From contig CABULU010000002.1 of the NCBI GenBank assembly GCA_902492505.1, forward strand, positions 58,049 to 122,048: a stretch of 64,000 nt of DNA. The letters run 5' to 3'. This DNA is from an uncultured Eubacteriales bacterium. GTDB lineage: Bacteria; Bacillota; Clostridia; Oscillospirales; QAKW01. The position numbers and the translations under genes were made by a program. Numbering within the stretch: the first letter of the stretch is position 1; each line of letters begins with the position of its first letter. Below, piece after piece: positions 63,495 to 64,000 of the stretch. The notes beneath the pieces were generated by a model. That model was not told where the DNA came from. It did no database searches and saw nothing but the letters and a program-made list of their open reading frames with translations.

Positions 63495-64000
63495 ATGGCT
63501 TTTAACTATGCATATGAAAAGAAAAAATTTGAAAAAGAATGGAAACAACTGCAAAAGGAATATGCAGCCGCTGGAATGTCCTTCGAAGACATTGAAGCAA
63601 TGCGGCAATTTGACTTGAAGGTATTCAACAGTAATCGGAGATATTTCAGCCATACACAGCCATTGCTGTCCAGCGACTGCGGCGAAGATGATTCGGGACA
63701 GGAAGATAAGTCTGTCTTATTGGAACGGTTTTCCGAAACGATGTCAGTAACAGATGATGGTGTTTCTTTCCACGGTCGTTATTGGTGGATTGAAGAACTG
63801 GATACACCAGAGCTGATACAGGCAATCAAAATGCTTTCTGATAACGACAAAGAGCTTTTAACCTTATATTTTTTTGACGGCTATTCACAGTCTGAAATTG
63901 CTGAGTTTTACGGGATATCTCAAAAAAACATCAGTAAAAAAATTCCGAGAATTAAAAAAATTACGCAAAGGGGTATAAAAAACGGCTTTTCGCAGCCTAC
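63495..64000 (+). CDS. Sigma-70-like element factor, partial at window end
   Basis: The frame is open to the window edge, 168 codons seen. It begins MAFNYAYEKKKFEKEWKQLQ and has GRYWWIEELDTPELIQAIKML and the region 4 helix-turn-helix SQSEIAEFYGISQKNISKKI. The family is a short sigma-like protein of Firmicutes integrative elements; its role is unclear. ATG at 63495 lies nine bases after GGAG; an ATG two codons earlier is too close. The buried ribosome site suggests controlled translation. Confidence 0.75.
   Translation, partial: MAFNYAYEKKKFEKEWKQLQKEYAAAGMSFEDIEAMRQFDLKVFNSNRRYFSHTQPLLSSDCGEDDSGQEDKSVLLERFSETMSVTDDGVSFHGRYWWIEELDTPELIQAIKMLSDNDKELLTLYFFDGYSQSEIAEFYGISQKNISKKIPRIKKITQRGIKNGFSQP

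Overview
The window looks like the chromosome of an anaerobic, endospore-forming, low-GC Firmicute of the class Clostridia, probably in or near the Oscillospiraceae/Ruminococcaceae. The evidence is sporulation genes (spoIIM, sigK with a pro-sequence, cwlD, ytvI), rubrerythrin, a typical Firmicutes L27/Prp pair, a tetrahydrofolate riboswitch, and the B. subtilis-like order yicC-remA-gmk-rpoZ-priA-def-fmt-rsmB-rlmN-prpC-prkC. The genus cannot be named from sequence reading alone.

Positions 1-15000 hold spoIIM, a frameshifted xerD, a YesL-like membrane protein, a second Xer-type recombinase, a small minus-strand group ending in sigK, the threonine-branch genes pheB-like/hom/lysC, ytvI, and a THF-riboswitch-controlled folate transporter gene (folT). 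A minus-strand run hslO, membrane protein, cwlD, radA and a GME-fold-like unknown follows. Three tRNAs (Cys, Phe, Asp) sit at 15238-15511.

Positions 15578-40684 are almost wholly minus strand. One block runs rplU-prp-rpmA-obgE-NusG domain II-Gx transporter-methyltransferase. A second block runs from yicC at 40684 down to recN at 19558 with hardly any gaps. It couples translation (def, fmt, rsmB, rlmN), phosphosignalling (prkC/prpC), transcription (rpoZ, nusB, remA), DNA repair (priA, xseAB, recN) and isoprenoid synthesis (dxs, ispA). Two likely lesions or decoding oddities lie here: an apparent AUC start codon in rlmN and a poly-A frameshift in the NusG domain II gene.

Positions 40800-52130 are lifestyle genes. 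They include rubrerythrin, a nitrilase-family amidase, a thiol-redox operon (ccdA, tlpA-like, trxA, CoA-disulfide reductase/rhodanese) next to a Crp/Fnr regulator with a candidate class II site, and GH36 alpha-galactosidase and GH42 beta-galactosidase genes.

From tRNA-Leu (52262) to the window end the content changes to mobile or accessory DNA. An ardA-like gene is cut short exactly where an AT-rich AddB-like nuclease gene begins without its N-terminal half. The following UvrD-like helicase gene is split by a 2587-bp IS21-family element flanked by a 9-bp target duplication; removing the element restores a 699-codon reading frame. Beyond it lie a WYL regulator, a self-regulated LexA, an ImmA-type protease, a zinc-ribbon protein and the start of a sigma-like factor whose ribosome binding site is buried in a hairpin. 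The best candidate for an unusual system is this decayed helicase-nuclease cassette inside an integrated element with LexA/ImmA regulation.
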